Numbered from the stretch's first letter, positions 42,730 to 53,706 are shown. The stretch is 64,000 nt of DNA from Nymphalis io (GCF_905147045.1 NC_065888.1:14327001-14391000); one strand, 5' to 3'. Translations and numbers: made by a program. The notes: generated from the sequence alone by a model not told the origin.

Positions 42730-43154
42730 ATAGGAGTGTTCTTATTGAAAATTAATTTATTTTATGGAACTATGAAAAATTACATTACGCTCCTCATATT
42801 ATTTAGCTTGGATTTTAAAGTTTTCAAACGTCAAACGAAAGAAAAAATTCAGATTTTCAATAAAGTCATTCATATCTTCAACACTTATTTGCATTAACTG
42901 TAACTATTGAAATTACTAGTAAAATTATACTTAATTCGTCTATTTTACGATACGTTTATACAGCATCAAATTATATGTCACACCCAATTGCTCAAAACGT
43001 TGTACGTTCACAACGAAGAACTCTTTAATAAAATAAAAAAGATGTAGGGTTCAAGTATTATTTTGTTGTATGTGTAATCCTAATGTTTCGATTATGATGC
43101 TACCTGGAGATAAAAACACATAAACAACCATAAAATAAAGCTAATATAAAATAA
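42730..43154. other. AT-rich, nothing recognised
   Basis: No feature supported. Confidence 0.5.
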
Positions 43155-43262
43155 TAATAATATCCTAGGATATTTTTTACACACGGCCATCTGATCCCAA
43201 ATTAAGCTTGAACAGAGCTTGTAATATGGAAACCAGACAACTGATTGTTGTTCTTTATTTTT
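43155..43262 (-). repeat. SINE D 3' fragment
   Basis: ACACACGGCCATCTGATCCC, AAATTAAGCTTGAACAGAGC and GGAAACCAGACAACTGAT are the reverse complement of the SINE D 3' half (compare 4530-4620). Confidence 0.8.
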
Positions 43263-44044
43263 GTGTACCGCCCGTGTTTTGTACATATAATATTTTTTAA
43301 GTGTTAAACCTGTTTTCTCAAATATTTAAAGTAAAGTGTATTCTTTTTTTTTTTTTTTGAGAAACAAATTCTTAACCCATAATTCTTAAACCGTAAAAGC
43401 TTATTACTAATTTATAAATTATTATGGTAAAGGCTCATAGTCTCAAAAATACACACACACTTATAATAACAGCTTCATAAGTAAAATAATTCATATATTG
43501 TTTTTTGATACGCGTTCACAGTGCATTATAATAAACGCTGTGACGGTTATATTGATTAAATTTCACAATAAATATCTTTGATGTGTTAAAAATACTACCC
43601 AAGCTATTGGACGCTGAACGATATTAAAAATGTAATTTTAAAAATAACGCGGTATATTCTGGCTGTACTATCGTGTAGCGCACAAATTACTATAATTATG
43701 CGGTAATCATATACCTAATTATTCGTAGAGTGAAATGTCATTCGTCTGAAAAAAAGAAATTTTAGATACAAGCTCTTAAAGATTCTTTAAATTTCATTCC
43801 GTATTAGATGTTTCAAAATTTAGATTACAATTTAATCCAAAAGGCGAGACCTTTTGGATTAAATTATCCAGGAAAATCCTATATTAGTAAAGTCTATTTT
43901 GATAGAACTTATGTTTATATATGTAAAAATGTAAGTACGAATGTTTTTGGTTGTTTTAATAACAGTTATGAAGAATTAATGATAAATTAAATAAGTTTTT
44001 GGTGTATAACCTTATTGAATTTAAGTAGTCTAAAAATAATTTTC
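43263..44044. other. AT-rich; perfect 16-bp inverted repeat at 43829-43865
   Basis: AATTTAATCCAAAAGG (43829-43844) and CCTTTTGGATTAAATT (43850-43865) are exact reverse complements around CGAGA. No gene recognised. Confidence 0.6.
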
Positions 44045-44210
44045 AGAGCGTCATGGTAACATGCACAAGCAATCCTGTGGCGCTCCTCTTTAAGACGGAA
44101 AGTGTACCGCTTAGTGGGTATTCCGATGTTCCCAGATACCCCTCCCCCACTGTTGCCGTGGGGGAAACGTGTGATGCCTTTTTCCAGCGTGAAAAAAGCT
44201 TAAAAATAAT
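44045..44210 (+). mobile_element. Family E, R1-like LINE 3' UTR fragment, copy 1
   Basis: A polyadenylated, 5'-truncated retroposon piece. It has a first stem, GAGCGTCATGG (44046-44056) with CCTGTGGCGCTC (44074-44085), including G-U-type pairs; a second perfect stem, TCCCCCAC/GTGGGGGA (44143-44165); then GAAACGTGTGATGCC, TTTTTCCAGCG and an A-run. The layout matches 55263-55415 and resembles the 3' end of the R1-like LINEs (hairpin, then a short AT-richer tail, then poly(A)). Assignment to R1 is inference. Confidence 0.55.
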
Positions 44211-45564
44211 TAAGTAAATTATGGAATTTGATGAGACTTCATTCTAAGGGAACGACGATATCAAATATAATATATGGGATTAAAAATAGCTTCTTCGCCG
44301 CAGGATATTCACTGCAGCGATAATTCGTGTGGTGTCAGCGAAGTGTCTTGCGACTAAAACAAATGTAAGTATATACAAAGCACGCAACGCTCAGCGACGA
44401 ACGGCGTTGCAAGCGCCAAATGTGCACGCGAATCACACGACTGACAGACGCAATTTATTTCTATCTATAGAAATAAAAATATTTTCTATGACGCTCTTAA
44501 AAACTTTTATTGGTAAAATAGGCTGTGGTTATGATGATGAAGAACACATAATACGCTCCCCCTACATTCGTGCTAAGAGGCGGGCGGAAACTAATTATTT
44601 TATAAATCCGGCTCTCTTAACCCGGAACATCCAAAAAGTCACGGTCTTGTTGAATATAAAATATAGATTCATTCAAATAATCTCGTTTTTATCACATTAA
44701 TATGAATTGACATTTGCTCTATATATTTTGAATATCATTAATAATAATGTTCACGGCAGAGGTGGGCCTGTTATTGAGGAGAATATTAAGTTGGGGTCAC
44801 GAATTAAAATAAAATAAAGTAACCACGTGTAAATACCACACTGCTGGGGTTTATCTACTTTCCTTTTAATGGTAAATACATGTGGCTGTTAATTCCTGTG
44901 CACGAATTGAATTATAAGAACTTAAAAATAATTTTTAAATATTATATTCTGGTACTTTCGGAGACAGAGTTTATAGTTTTTGTTTTTTTTTTAAGATACA
45001 TCAAATCCAAAAAAAAAAGAATAATCAAAATCGATAAACAATCGACGAAGCTTCGAGAACAATAAACACAAAATAAAATAAGATCGAATTAATAATGACC
45101 TTCCTTTTGAAGTCAGCTAAACATATTACTAAATTTGTATTATTTTATTTTCTGTAGATATATAATCACAATAATAAAACCTAATATATGGTTTAAATAA
45201 AAGAAACTCGTATATATTTTCTTTTCTGTGTATGTGTTTATATAAACACATAAACACTTACTGTGTATTTTCAGATATCTGATAATATATATTAAGCGTA
45301 ACATCACCATATGCTTATGGAGTTATTCTATGGATGTAACATGGAAAGAAACTCATTTCTCCACCTACTTCTTTGAGTTTATAAATCAAAATCACAGTAT
45401 ACTTCATTCAAGTAGACTTACAAACACTTCTAAATCATTTAACAAGATTAAATGTAAAGCTACCAGCCTAATACACTCCGATGATCACCAATTAAGCTAC
45501 AAAGGTATGTTCTTAATTGAATTTGATAAATACCTTTGGGCCGTATTGAATTTAAAGTCACGAC
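44211..45564. other. AT-rich, nothing firmly recognised
   Basis: A 123-codon frame at 44329-44700 is the longest here. It contains GCGYDDEEHIIRSPYIRAKR, which faintly recalls LINE C-terminal knuckles but lacks the second cysteine pair. Not called as a gene. Confidence 0.4.
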
Positions 45565-45631
45565 AAATCTGAGTGGTCATTGGTCAGTGGCAGCTGATGA
45601 CGCGATAGACGACCAATGAGCGTTGAGATTT
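45565..45631. mobile_element. MITE-like palindrome family K, copy 2
   Basis: AAATCTGAGTGGTCATTGGTC (in parts) and, reverse-complemented, AAATCTCAACGCTCATTGG at the other end; the spacer contains GCTGATGACGCGATAGAC. It is homologous to 35702-35777. Confidence 0.75.
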
Positions 45632-45879
45632 AAGGTAGATTAGTTTATTTGTATATGACCAATGTTACAGAAAATGAAGGTTAGTGTGTACTTTTTATCG
45701 TTTGTACCATTATTTTTACAGCGGATGTTGGTAATATTAGTATTTAATCATATCAAAAATTGAGGACCACAATGAAATCAGGCTCAGAAGCACGCTTTAC
45801 GTGATGTCCGCGGCAGGAGAGTATAATCCTGCTTACTTCATAACTCAGAATTGCTTTTGTGAATTTATCCTTTTGTGGA

Positions 45880-46016
45880 TTTATCTATCAACGTTGAGGA
45901 TTTAGGTACACTAGGATATTTTCTGTACCCTGATGTCTTGTATGCAATGTTGATGCAATGATGATCAGTTTAGTAGTTCAGACGTGAAAGCGTAACTAAG
46001 ACTCACTTTCGCATTT
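45880..46016 (+). repeat. Family F repeat
   Basis: TTTCTGTACCCTGATGTC, AGTTCAGACGTGAAAGCG and ACTTTCGCATTTATA match family F landmarks. Confidence 0.6.
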
Positions 46017-46018
46017 AT

Positions 46019-46250
46019 ATTTTTTTTTATTATTGAATAGGTAGTCAGACGAGCATATGTGCCACCTGATGGTAAGAGGCCATTAACGCCCATAGATATT
46101 AGCATTGTAAGAAATTTTAATCATCCATTTGTCCCATTTGCCTGTAATTACACTGGCTCACTAACCCTTTTAACCGGATCACAAAAATCTGCTGTTTCAA
46201 GTACTGCTGTTTTGCGGTAGAATGTCTTATGAGTGAGTGATACCACGCGT
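46019..46250 (-). repeat. Family A repeat, diverged
   Basis: T-run, TTGAATAGGTAGTCAGACG, GCCACCTGATGGTAAG, GTAATTACACTGGCTCACT, TACTGCTGTTTTGCGGTAG and AATGTCTTATGAGTGAGTG. A 12-bp local duplication (TGCTGTTTcaagtacTGCTGTTT) is visible near 46189-46213. Confidence 0.8.
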
Positions 46251-46672
46251 AAAAATAATATTATAATGTGATTATTTTTAATTCTACATCAACACTTTTA
46301 ACAAAGCTGTAAACAAAAAGAAATATTCTAAATATCAACGCTATGTCTAGTTTGACATTGAGGACGATATATATGGGCGTAATAAAGCGGATTCAATCGA
46401 GAAACCGTTCCTGCATAGAATACTAATCATTTTTGTTATATAATAAAATAAAAATTTCCGTCAGCACGAAATGCATTAAAGTAAAATCGAACGTCACAGT
46501 CGAATCAAAATAACGAATTAATTTTCTGGAATATTTCCAATGAAATCGGTTTGGATTTTTGGTAATGGAAATTAAAAATGCAATTAAAAAATGATTCCAT
46601 TCGATATTTCAATTATCTCTTATTTCTGAACTTATGAATATTACAACTTGAAAATATGGGCAATTTTTTCAG
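46251..46672. other. AT-rich, nothing recognised
   Basis: No feature supported. Confidence 0.5.
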
Positions 46673-46900
46673 TAATTCATCTCGTGCTCAGGGATGAAAC
46701 ATCGTGAAGAAACCTGCACGTGTCACATAAGTGCACTCACAATTCCTTCACTCTCATAATCTGATGAGACAGCAAGTGTGGTCATGTGTTAGATATCCTT
46801 TGTATGCAAAATATCTAGGTTGACTAGTTCAAACGTCAAAGCGTAACATACAAACAAACTCATTTTTGCATTTATAATATTAATTAGGATATCTCAATCA
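46673..46900 (+). repeat. SINE B fragment plus family F fragment
   Basis: 46675-46725 reads ATTCATCTCGTGCTCAGGG and AACATCGTGAAGAAACCTGC (SINE B). 46740-46780 reads TTCACTCTCATAATCTGATG (SINE C in complement). 46795-46895 reads TTAGATATCCTTTGTATGC, AGTTCAAACGTCAAAGCG and TTTTGCATTTATAATATTA (family F). It is a small mosaic of old insertions. Confidence 0.55.
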
Positions 46901-47784
46901 AGTTTAATATATAATTATTAAGAAACAATTAAAACTATTCGTATAATTAACAAAGTATTTAAAAATGGATTGTATCATTGTTAAGAACACATATCGTTCT
47001 ATATTTTAATAGGTATGTAATATATTCAAATGACCTTATTAATATGTACCTGAGTACGTTTACCCGGATATCAACCTGATTAGACGATCACACATTATAA
47101 CATTTATAGAACCTCATTTAGTATTTAATTTTACATCAATATTTGCCAAAAAATATAATATATGTCAAAGATACCTATAATATAATTACGGACTCCAACG
47201 AATTGCTCTGAACCAAGATCACATTAATAAAAAAAAATGGATAGAATTTTTGTTTACAAATTAAAATTATAAAATGCGTAAATTCAAAACAAATCCGCTC
47301 CTTTAAATACAAAACAATGATGGATTTTTTTTAATAAAAATTAATAAACAGTCAACAGTAAATACACCAAGGCCTCATTACAATATATAAAATACGCTCC
47401 GCTCGACATCCACGTCTCCTTTGAGGAAATGACAAAGAAGATTTTCCTACTTAATCCCTAGATAATTGTGTTCCTTCACATCCACGTATAATATAATTAC
47501 AATAATAATCTTGGTTAACCCCGGAATATAGGCAGCGTAGGATGATGATACTTAAGCTTAATTTCGAGAACTCCGTTAGCAATACTGGTATTTGAAATGA
47601 TTATACACAATAGATGATATAAAGATTAAACGGCACTAAAACGCAGGTGAGGAATGTAATACGATTCATCCATTGTTTGCATCAGGTCAGCCAACACGTC
47701 CGCGCAATCAGTATTCACGCGATGTTCCTAACATTTAATGTGAACGCTAAACGCAAACAAAACACTGAATTTATATTAAATATA
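46901..47784. other. AT-rich 3' flank of the heat-shock-like gene
   Basis: No repeat landmark or gene recognised. Confidence 0.5.
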
Positions 47785-47790
47785 TTTATT
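47785..47790 (-). terminator. Polyadenylation signal AATAAA
   Basis: TTTATT on the plus strand, i.e. AATAAA on the minus strand, 44 bases after the stop codon of the small heat-shock-like gene. Position and strand fit a short 3' UTR. Confidence 0.65.
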
Positions 47791-47833
47791 AAAATACTGT
47801 TTTATAAATACATACTTAATCTATTATATCACT

Positions 47834-48604
47834 TTAGGGCTGGATTTCGTTCGCGTCGCTGACCTCATTCGCTTCATTGCTTGGGATACTGTTGTCCCGA
47901 ACGGTAACTTCTTCACGGTCTGATGGCGTTGTTGGCTCTTTCCTTTCGACATCAGTATCAGCTGACGTTGTAGGCAATTCCGTGGTTACCTTCGGGGCTT
48001 CATCGATTTCGACGGGAGCAACGGCTGGAACAGCATTGTCGACCTTTTCGATTTTGTCTTCCTTCTCTTTTTCCAAAGGTGCACCGCTTTCAACTATTGG
48101 TACTTCTCTTTCGACAACTTTGTCCTTGCTCTTTTCATCATTACCATTCAATGGCGCGTCAACAACCAAAAATCCGTCACTAGTAAGCTTTGCGGTCACA
48201 TCTGATGCGCTCGCCTTTTCTGGAAGGCTGTAAGTGTGGAAGAACTGGCTGGCGAACAAATCGTGGTCATCTTGCTTAGCCTCATGTGCTCCTTGGACGA
48301 AAATGAAGTCGTTTTTAACCTTAACTTTAAGGTCCTCCTTTTTGTAATCCTTCACGCTGACGGTGACTCGGAATTTACCGTCGTCGGCTTCGATCCTCGG
48401 TCCAATGTCCGCGAAACTTGAGAAAAGTTTTGTTAGCGGTGCGAATATATTTCCGAAAGCCGGGAATCTAAACCATGGTGATGGATCTTCGAAATCAGTT
48501 TCCATTATAGTCGTAATGGGCTTTGGAATAGGTTCATCACTTGCGGGATACGCAGCGGCAAAAGCCGCCAGCGCAAGAAATGCAAACAATCGCGGCGAGA
48601 ACAT
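47834..48604 (-). CDS. Secreted small heat-shock-like protein (alpha-crystallin domain)
   Basis: An intronless 256-residue protein. Residues 1-18 (MFSPRLFAFLALAAFAAA) are a signal peptide with likely cleavage near A18/Y19, so the mature protein should be secreted or lie in the secretory pathway. Residues about 70-152 form an alpha-crystallin domain: DDGKFRVTVSVKDYKKEDL, then VKVKNDFIFVQGAHEAKQDD, FFHTYSLPE and LTSDGFLVVDAPL, which match the family's beta-strand pattern. The usual I-x-I/V C-terminal motif is not obvious. Instead a Glu/Lys/Thr/Pro-rich, probably disordered tail fills residues 153-256, unusually long for the family. Small heat-shock proteins hold unfolding proteins in soluble form; a secreted one could act on extracellular, cuticle or gut proteins, which is inference. 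The start at 48604 is supported by the signal peptide and by the TATA box and CAGT initiator just upstream. No operon or partner gene is near. Confidence 0.93.
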   Translation of the reverse strand: MFSPRLFAFLALAAFAAAYPASDEPIPKPITTIMETDFEDPSPWFRFPAFGNIFAPLTKLFSSFADIGPRIEADDGKFRVTVSVKDYKKEDLKVKVKNDFIFVQGAHEAKQDDHDLFASQFFHTYSLPEKASASDVTAKLTSDGFLVVDAPLNGNDEKSKDKVVEREVPIVESGAPLEKEKEDKIEKVDNAVPAVAPVEIDEAPKVTTELPTTSADTDVERKEPTTPSDREEVTVRDNSIPSNEANEVSDANEIQP

Positions 48605-48649
48605 TTTTCTTGGACAGGCGTGCGTTTGTCCCCGTTATATCATAAAAAC

Positions 48650-48680
48650 TGCCAGCGGCGCGGGAGTCGCAGGCTATATA
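48650..48680 (-). promoter_or_regulatory. Core promoter: TATA box and CAGT initiator
   Basis: On the minus strand TATATAG occupies 48680-48674 and an arthropod-type initiator CAGTTTTT starts at 48653, about 22-27 bases downstream. This predicts a 5' UTR of about 48 bases before the ATG at 48604. The segment 48655-48720 is GC-rich. I could not find a clear array of nTTCnnGAAn heat-shock elements nearby. Confidence 0.65.
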
Positions 48681-49734
48681 CAAGAAGGGGGGGAAGCGGG
48701 GCAAGCGCATCGCCGACCGCTATGACGGCATTCATAGAATATAAAAGCAGATCTGTCAGATCATTACTAAGCTATTATTTAAAAAAAGAGTAATTTCTTT
48801 TTTAAACTCGAAAACATGTATAATACATTAGTTTTAATCCTTTTCTTTTTTACATACAGATATATAGCAGTTGAAATTCTTTGCTTAAATTATTATACAT
48901 TATATAATATAATATTTATGTGAATAATTTTTAAGCAATCATTGATTTACTTATGGTAAAGCTTTGTTCAAGCCCGTCTGGATAGGTACCACACACACTT
49001 AACATATTCAACCACCTATGATGGGGTTCTTTACCATCACCTCGCGAATTCCAGTAATTATTGTTATTTCTGTGTGTAATCTTGTCGTGTCTTTTATTTT
49101 CTATAAACTGCATTCATTACTAAGATCTCAATCCAGTTAACTATCCATGAAGTGTCAAACTCATAACGTCATAAAGTTAAATATTATTTTGCAGTTTCAA
49201 CAATATTATTGTAGAAATATTATTTTCGACTTTAATTGAATTTATTATGTCTTTTAAAACAAATCGTTTGATCTTTGATACATGACGTTCGACCTTGGAA
49301 GGCCGGCTTCTAGAGTTCTCGACTATGTAAAATTAGCTCATTTTTCTTTACAAAACGTGAATAACGTGAATCCTGCACTCTTATCTGTTTCGGACGTGAC
49401 TTAAGATTTGCTGAATCAGTTTCAAGAAGCACATAAATCAAAAATAAGCTATTTTAGGCCCTATTTTTGTGTACTTAAGTCGCATTTAAATCTTTAATGG
49501 ATTTCATGAGTATTTTTCATAACTGCGAGATTAGTTTTAATTAATTTAAATTGAAAACACTCCATATTCGTTATTTTTTATTATTTACAATTCATCTTTT
49601 GATTTATTTACTTCTTATATACATTTTTATTAGATCTATTTTACGTCAGCGCTTAGTTCAAAAATAATATTGTTTATTTCGCTTGATCTTTGGCGAAAGT
49701 GTAGCTTTGTCTTATCGTTAAATAAACCTTACTT
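48681..49734. other. 5' flank; family A fragment at 48952-49010
   Basis: TATGGTAAAGCTTTGTTCAA, GCCCGTCTGGATAGGTACC and ACACTTAACATATTC are a diverged family-A 5' end, truncated. The rest is AT-rich and unassigned. Confidence 0.55.
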
Positions 49735-50013
49735 GGTGGTAGAGCTTTGCGCAAGCCCGTCTAGGTTGGAACTAACCACCACATATTCTACCGCTAAACT
49801 GCTCTGCTTAGTACTGTTGTGTTTCGGTTTTGAATGGCAAGTAAGCAGGAAGAAGAGACATATGAACTTTTTAGATCCCAAATTTAATAGTGATGTAATA
49901 TATTGTTCGTATTGTATACCGCCAATGTCTATGCCCATTGGCGCTGGGTGATGGTGACTATTTACCATCAAACGCTCATTTTTCAATCAGCCTACATATT
50001 ATAAATTAAAAAA
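49735..50013 (+). repeat. Family A repeat, diverged full-length
   Basis: TGGTGGTAGAGCTTTGCGCA, AGCCCGTCTAGG, CACATATTCTACCGCTAAAC, GTTGTGTTTCGGTTTTGAAT, CCAATGTCTATGCCCATTGG and CAGCCTACATATTATAAATT, then an A-run. Confidence 0.85.
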
Positions 50014-50182
50014 AAATAGATTTCAATTCAATACAAATTATATTTATTATATACCAATGAAAAATATAGACAAGTACGGTTTTAGAATCGGCGCTTTTTG
50101 ATGTGGAGTTAATAAAAACAATTTAATTTTTTTATTAAATAGGTTTCGTTTATTTTTGAATTGCAAATCAATTCATTTTTCC

Positions 50183-50390
50183 TACCTCGTTGATCTAGTG
50201 GCTATAAGGATGCAAATCCCGAGGTTATCCGTTCAAGCCCTGTCAGAGCAATGAAAGGTTTCACAGATGGCAGGCAGTGTACACACTCTCGTAATTCTGT
50301 TGGTCCTACACATGAATAATTTTCGGTCATTGTTTGCCACATCATCGGATTATGGGAGTGCACAAGTGTTTACACACATACTAGCAAATA
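50183..50390 (+). repeat. SINE C, diverged
   Basis: ACCTCGTTGATCTAGTGGC, CCCGAGGTTATCCGTTCAAG, GCAGTGTACACACTCTCG, GTTGGTCCTACACATGAA, ATTTTCGGTCATTG and CATCGGATTATGGGAGTGC. Confidence 0.8.
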
Positions 50391-50489
50391 CATATTATAT
50401 CCATGTAAAGACGACGAAAGTTTATAAACATTTTCATTGTTAACGTAATAAGCCTTCCTTAACTTATCAAAATAGGATCTAAGTTACTA

Positions 50490-50580
50490 TGACGTGAGTA
50501 ATTACACTGGCTTACTCAGCCTTCACACAGCTCACAGCAACTGAAGGCTTACTCAGCCTTCACACAGCTCACAGCAACTC
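50490..50580 (-). repeat. Family A fragment with a 37-bp tandem duplication
   Basis: GTAATTACACTGGCTTACTC is family A in complement. GGCTTACTCAGCCTTCACAC with its following 14 bases occurs at 50509 and again, identical over 34 bp, at 50546, period 37. Confidence 0.7.
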
Positions 50581-51177
50581 CGAGCATTACTCTTCATTAT
50601 TACTAGCGAAAGAGTAAATAAAACCTAAATATTTTTTTACCTAAGAAAATCGTTTTAATATAAATAAGAATCATTTAAATTGAGGACTAAATAAATATAT
50701 TCAGGTCAACATTAAAAATTCTCGTGACTTCGTAGAATAGTGGCATGAATTTCACCAGCATTTCCCCTTTGAGTAGATATCACTTGAAAATAATAAACCA
50801 ATAATATAGAATACTAATTATTTAAATAGTGTATGTAAACACTGAAAAACAACCTATATACATAGCCTTTTTAACATGGTTGTGTTTTAATATCAAAACC
50901 TGTATCATATTAAAATTTTAAAGCGAACTCCGACGCAGATCTTTATATAAATTTAAGCAAATAAATTATTTAAATAAAATTAGTGATTATTTTATATTAA
51001 TTCAACACCTTTATATATATCACTAGATATTGCTTCTTATTTAAAGTTGTAACATTATCATAGAATAATTAATATAATTAACATAATTATCTTAATAAAT
51101 ATGAGCTATAATATTAAGTCTTATATATGTTCTCTTTAAAAATAATTTTAAAACAAAGTCACCCAATATAATACTAT
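50581..51177. other. AT-rich, nothing recognised
   Basis: No feature supported. Confidence 0.5.
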
Positions 51178-51350
51178 CTGCCCGCGGCTTCGCCCACGAG
51201 TCCTGTCACACGTAATAGGTGCCCTATTTCATTTTCTGTACCCTGATAACGTGTAAGCGAAATTTTATTATCATAATGAAATTCGGTTGAGCAGTTAAGA
51301 CGTGAAAGCAAACAATTAAACAATCGAACTGACTTTTGCATTATTATAAT
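51178..51350 (+). repeat. Family F repeat
   Basis: CTGCCCGCGGCTTCGCCCAC, CCCTATTTCATTTTCTG, ATGAAATTCGGTTGAGCAGT, AAGACGTGAAAGC and ACTTTTGCATTATTATAAT. Confidence 0.7.
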
Positions 51351-51734
51351 TATATATGATTTCAACACATTTCTGTTAACAAATCATAATTATATCGAAA
51401 TATAATAAATATATGTTTCTGTGATATATATTCCAGAATGGAACACAATATTGTGACTAAAGAAGACGAATGTAAAAAAAAACATATTTAAAAATAGCAA
51501 ACGAATAAATATTTTTGTTTACGGAAAGTTATTTATGATACCTTGCTTTACGTCAATAAGAATAAATAATATAGCATAAATAACTCAACATTAAGTTAAT
51601 TTGTTGTCCTGTTTATTTAAAGTTAATACAATTATTATAAAACGAGTATGATGATCTTGTTTCCTGATTTGTGACGCGGCGGCACTTTTCAAAGGACACT
51701 GCCAACTGCGCGAGACTTAATTATTATGGCGCAT

Positions 51735-51890
51735 AATTGTGTGCACAAATGCAAGCGCGACTGTATTCTCTATACGTTCACTCTCATTATCCGATGGAAC
51801 GATAAATCCAACACGATTAAAAGGCTTTACGTGCTTTCCGAGGGATTGTAAGCATGTCAACTTCCAAACTGATGTATAAATAATCTGCTT
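51735..51890 (-). repeat. SINE C fragment
   Basis: TTGTGTGCACAAATGCAAG, CTCTCATTATCCGATGGAAC, AAGGCTTTACGTGCTTTCCG and CAACTTCCAAACTGATG are SINE C in complement. Confidence 0.7.
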
Positions 51891-52714
51891 TATAAACTAC
51901 TGTAATAAATGCAAAATAAAAAAAACCATGGTATATGAGTGATTACTTTTGCGTGCGCAAATAAAACTCCACTTCTTAATATCAGGACGATTCAGATCGA
52001 TTGATTAGCATAACGAACATAAAAATTATTATAGTTCTCCAAAATAATAATAAAATAAGTTGTTTACAAACGATTCTATCCTTAATAAGAAGTTAAGTAA
52101 ATGATTAGATTATTCAAAACAACTTCATTTGTGTCGTTCGTTACACAAATATATTCCTTAATACATGTCATCTATTAATTGATTAAAAAAATATATACAA
52201 ATTCGGGTACTTATATCTTATCCTCATTGTAAGAGTTAAAATTAAACTCAATTTATTTAGATATACGACTACTCGAAGACGCGGATTGAATGCTAAAATA
52301 AAACCAGTGTTTAAATAATAAATTACGTTGAAAGTGTAATTTATCATAGATACATCTGCTCAGAACAAATCAATCAAAAAACGAATTAAGACAAAATATT
52401 GCTAGGTGGTCACAACAACCCTATAAAAAATAGACAGGACAATCTCGTGACATACTTGTATAATGTACTAAAATGATGGGTTTAATTTACTTCAAAATAA
52501 TAAAAAACAAACAGGCAGTCATAGGGAATGCCGATAGAAGTGAAAACTTGAAACTGTTAAATATATTCTTCCAATTTCCATATCTATTGCCAAGTACTAA
52601 TTCTATTCCTTATTATTATATAGCTTTTTATTCATCAAAATACACAGTCGTAAACTCGGTACAAATATTAGTACATATTAATTTCAATAAATAATAGTTG
52701 AAAGTCATTCTATT
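51891..52714. other. AT-rich, nothing recognised
   Basis: No feature supported. Confidence 0.5.
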
Positions 52715-52907
52715 ATTTGTATATAATGTTAGTATTTACATAAATTTCAATCATTATTATCCTCATTAATTTTCACAATACTTAAATTATTTGTACTTTC
52801 AACGATTTCGTTATATTAACATTGGCATGTCGGTGACGCGAAGCCACGAGTCTATCCCCTACGATTAATCAGAGCAACGCGCCGAAAGAAGTTTTCACTT
52901 CATAAAT
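52715..52907 (-). repeat. Family G repeat, copy 3
   Basis: TATTTGTACTTTCAACGATT, ACATTGGCATGTCGGTGACG, CGAAGCCACGAGTCTATCCC and GAAGTTTTCACTTC are the reverse complement of 891-1060. It ends before the 3' part seen in copies 1 and 2. Confidence 0.8.
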
Positions 52908-53336
52908 CTTGTTTTAAAAAAAAGGTGTTTCTAATTAAGCTAAACAAACAAACATTACAAATGAAATAATATAAATAATTATTTATTCTCATTCTAATAA
53001 GAATTACTAATAATTTTCTTTAAAGCGTCGTTAGGATCACTGAGATCGCTAAGCCATTATGAATAACAATTTCAAATAAATGTCAGACATGTCAGACCTT
53101 TGTGTCTTACTATGGATTATTGCTAAATCCTTGGAAACGTTTTTAAAACATGTTAGAGCTAAATGCATTAAGTTTTTGTTTTTAATACCAAACAACGACA
53201 TCTGTAATGGAATAATAAAGTTTTCTTTTTAAATGATGTATCAAAAAGAATCATAATATTTTTATGTAAATTAAGTCGTATGAGTACTATCATGTGTATG
53301 TTACCGTAAAATTATAAGAACTGTAAGTGGTAGGTA
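52908..53336. other. AT-rich, nothing recognised
   Basis: No feature supported. Confidence 0.5.
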
Positions 53337-53635
53337 CACTGGTGGTAGGGCTTTGTGCAAGCTCGCCTGGGTAGGTACCACCCACTCATCAGATATTCTA
53401 CCGCAAAACAGCAATACTTGATATTGTTGTGTTCCGGTTTGAAGGGTGAGTGAGCCAGTGTAATTACAGGCACAAGGGACATAAAATCTTAGTTCCCAAG
53501 GTTGGTGGCGCATTGGCTATGTAAGCGATGGTCGACATTTCTTACAATGATAATGTCTAAGGGCGTTAGGTGACCACTTACCATCAGGTGGCCCATATGC
53601 TCGTCCGCCTTCCTATTCTATAAAAAAAAAAAAAA
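53337..53635 (+). repeat. Family A repeat, full-length
   Basis: CACTGGTGGTAGGGCTTTGT, GGTAGGTACCACCCACTC, CCGCAAAACAGCAATACTTG, GTTCCGGTTTGAAGGGTGAG, CCCAAGGTTGGTGGCGC, CCGCCTTCCTATTCTATAAA and an A-run. One of the best copies. Confidence 0.93.
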
Positions 53636-53706
53636 AACCTTCTCCTCAAAAGAAAGAGGAGGCCTTAGCCCAGCCTTGGGACATTAACATGCTGTTTCTG
53701 TTACTA
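53636..53706 (+). repeat. SINE B 3' fragment at the poly(A) of family A
   Basis: ACCTTCTCCTCAAAAGAAAG, AGGAGGCCTTAGCCCAGC, TTGGGACATTAACATGCTG and TTTCTGTTACTATT begin directly after the family-A A-run. It is 5'-truncated. Confidence 0.8.

Noticed and set aside
44329..44700. 123-codon frame as a gene or LINE C-terminus
   Set aside because: The GCGYDDEEH segment recalls a zinc knuckle, but the second cysteine pair and the neighbouring LINE motifs are missing, and there are no promoter or splice signals.
48740..48770. Divergent plus-strand promoter (TATAAAAG at 48740 with TCATT downstream)
   Set aside because: The initiator spacing is too short and no coding frame or repeat-free transcript unit follows on the plus strand.
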